Below, one piece after another: positions 63,161 through 64,000 of a stretch of 64,000 nt of DNA. Position 1 is the stretch's first letter. Each line of letters starts with the position of its first letter. The DNA is from Aggregicoccus sp. 17bor-14 (GTDB lineage: Bacteria; Myxococcota; Myxococcia; Myxococcales; Myxococcaceae), in the NCBI RefSeq assembly GCF_009659535.1, contig NZ_VJZZ01000007.1, forward strand, positions 1 through 64,000. The letters run 5' to 3'. The notes below the pieces were generated by a model. It was given only the letters and a program-made list of their open reading frames with translations, did not search any database and was not told where the DNA came from. Both the position numbers and the translations under genes were made by a program.

Positions 63161-63756
63161 GCCCGACTCCTCGCGGGCGGCAGCGCGCCGCCGCCCGACT
63201 GCAGCTCCTCCACCGCCCGCGCCACCGCGAGGGTGGCGCGGTGGATGAGGCTCTTCACCGCGGCCTCGCTCGCCTCCAGCGCCTCGGCGATGTCGCGGTA
63301 CGCCATGCCCTCGAAGCGGCACATGGTGAAGGCCGCCCGCTCGCGCTCGCTCATCCCGGCGAGCGCGCGCGACACCGCCCGCTCCAGCTCCCGCCCCGCC
63401 AGCGCCTGCTCCGGGCCCTCGGACGCCGGTCCCGCCATCTCCACTCCCGCCTCCTCTTCCACCGTGTGCTCCACCTGGTACTCGCCGCGGCGCACCTCGT
63501 TGAGGCAGTGGTTCGTCGCCACCCGGAAGAGGAAGGTCTTGAAGCGCGCGCTCGGGCGGTAGGCCTTCGCGTGCCGGTACAGCTTCACGAAGATGTCCTG
63601 CGTCAGCTCCTCGGCGCGGGCCCGGTCCCCCACGAAGCGCAGCGCGAAGCGCGCGACGCTCGGGTGGTAGCGGTCGAACAGCTGCGCGAACGCCTGCCGG
63701 TCGCCCGCCGCCACCCTCAGCATTGCCTGTGCGTCCGGGTCGAGGTCTGCCGTCAC
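63157..63756 (-). CDS. ECF RNA polymerase sigma factor (RpoE-like)
   Basis: A 199-residue sigma factor. Region 2 has FDRYHPSVARFALRFVGD, ELTQDIFVKLYRHAKAY and FKTFLFRVATNHCLNEVRR. Region 4 has LAGMSERERAAFTMCRFEGM and YRDIAEALEASEAAVKSLIH. The GTG start precedes TADLDPDAQAML. It heads a four-gene module with overlapping starts and stops (anti-sigma, DUF3106-type and acidic protein). An ECF-like promoter pattern just upstream suggests autoregulation. Confidence 0.95.
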   Translation of the reverse strand: MTADLDPDAQAMLRVAAGDRQAFAQLFDRYHPSVARFALRFVGDRARAEELTQDIFVKLYRHAKAYRPSARFKTFLFRVATNHCLNEVRRGEYQVEHTVEEEAGVEMAGPASEGPEQALAGRELERAVSRALAGMSERERAAFTMCRFEGMAYRDIAEALEASEAAVKSLIHRATLAVARAVEELQSGGGALPPARSRA

Positions 63757-63763
63757 GGGAAGG

Positions 63764-63791
63764 TTGAACCCAGGGGTGGGGGAAAAGTTGC
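63764..63791 (-). promoter_or_regulatory. Candidate ECF-type promoter for the sigma operon
   Basis: On the minus strand, GCAACTT is followed after 16 bases by TTCAA, resembling the sigma-E pattern GGAACTT-N16-TCAAA. The -10-like element lies only eight bases from the GTG, which would imply an almost leaderless message. This weakens the case. Confidence 0.35.
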
Positions 63792-63848
63792 GGGAGGCCC
63801 GGAGAGCCTAGCGCCCGGCAGAGCGGGGAGGGCGTAAGGTCCCACGCC

Positions 63849-64000
63849 GTGGCCCCGCCCTCCACCCCGCCCTCGCTCGACGCGCTGCTCCCCCGGGTCG
63901 CCCGGGCCCGGGGCGCCCGCGAGCGCCGGCGCCTCGCCCGGGCGCTGCTGGAGGCCCTTGGCGAAGGCGGAGCCGGGGGCCCGCCTCCCGCGGCCCTGCA
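63849..64000 (+). CDS. 5' part of an unidentified gene cut by the window edge
   Basis: A frame opening with GTG and running without a stop to the end of the window (50 codons). It reads APPSTPPSLDALLPRVARAR, then a probably helical segment GARERRRLARALLEALGEGG. It is divergent from the sigma-factor operon, 92 bases from its start. Too little is visible for a functional call. The start codon is a guess. Confidence 0.45.
   Translation, partial: MAPPSTPPSLDALLPRVARARGARERRRLARALLEALGEGGAGGPPPAAL

Overview
The window is a very GC-rich stretch of bacterial chromosome with dense genes, many GTG starts and many 4-base ATGA/GTGA overlaps between consecutive genes. It looks like a myxobacterium (Myxococcota, probably Myxococcaceae or a close relative). 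The evidence is a tandem pair of the myxobacterial paralogous domain DUF2378/TIGR02265, an AgmX/PglI-type C-terminal domain, several lipoproteins with Asp-Ala/Ser-Gly linkers, a histone-deacetylase-fold protein and abundant one- and two-component regulators. No rRNA, tRNA, CRISPR array or complete mobile element was recognised. The only mobile-element trace is the last 38 codons of an IS4/Tn5-like transposase at the left edge.

Layout. 0-16.6 kb is mostly housekeeping: GluQRS, a metallophosphoesterase, a small beta-barrel, crotonase plus HAD phosphatase, a class III nucleotide cyclase, PdxH with a spermidine-synthase-like protein, glycogen synthase, two LEA14-type lipoproteins, a CorC/HlyC membrane protein, a secretin-N-like protein, the DUF2378 doublet, Aat and a putative metallopeptidase. 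16.7-24.9 kb is rich in exported proteins: a HELGH metalloprotease-like lipoprotein, a two-barrel amidohydrolase, a propeller-like lipoprotein and a methyltransferase. 24.9-28.5 kb holds an OmpR-type response regulator/histidine kinase pair and a lipoprotein. gpsA follows at 28.7 kb.

29.8-32.7 kb is the most unusual stretch. It has a TetR-type regulator with three different tandem repeats in its C-terminal part and no stop codon before it runs antisense into gpsA. Next to it are a perfect 14-base palindrome that could be its operator, a degenerate 81-base repeat array, and an M28-peptidase-like protein that has lost most of its metal ligands and carries its own 16-residue repeats.

32.7-44.5 kb has hflX, a secreted protein ending in CxxC, a Cys-rich Sel1 protein, a PafB/PafC-like WYL pair followed by an FHA protein, a phospholipase-D/cardiolipin-synthase-like protein and aconitase with a strong terminator. 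44.6-54.2 kb has small unknowns, a GGQ release-factor-like protein, the HDAC-like protein, a second Sel1 protein, a CheY-like regulator, two amidohydrolase-type enzymes, a beta-hydroxyacid dehydrogenase and gamma-glutamyltransferase. 54.4-57.8 kb is glmU-glmS, which together make UDP-GlcNAc for peptidoglycan and LPS, closed by a good intrinsic terminator. 57.9-61.8 kb has a HAD hydrolase, a conserved secreted unknown and a 5'-nucleotidase.

61.8-63.8 kb, on the minus strand, is a tightly overlapped four-gene module: ECF sigma factor, zinc-finger anti-sigma factor, DUF3106-type exported helical-repeat protein and a small exported acidic protein. Two of these proteins share an acidic C-terminal motif. 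The 3' end of the window cuts a gene of unknown function.

No complete undescribed defence or mobile system is evident. The best leads are the repeat-rich 29.8-32.7 kb islet and the sigma/anti-sigma module with the shared acidic tail.
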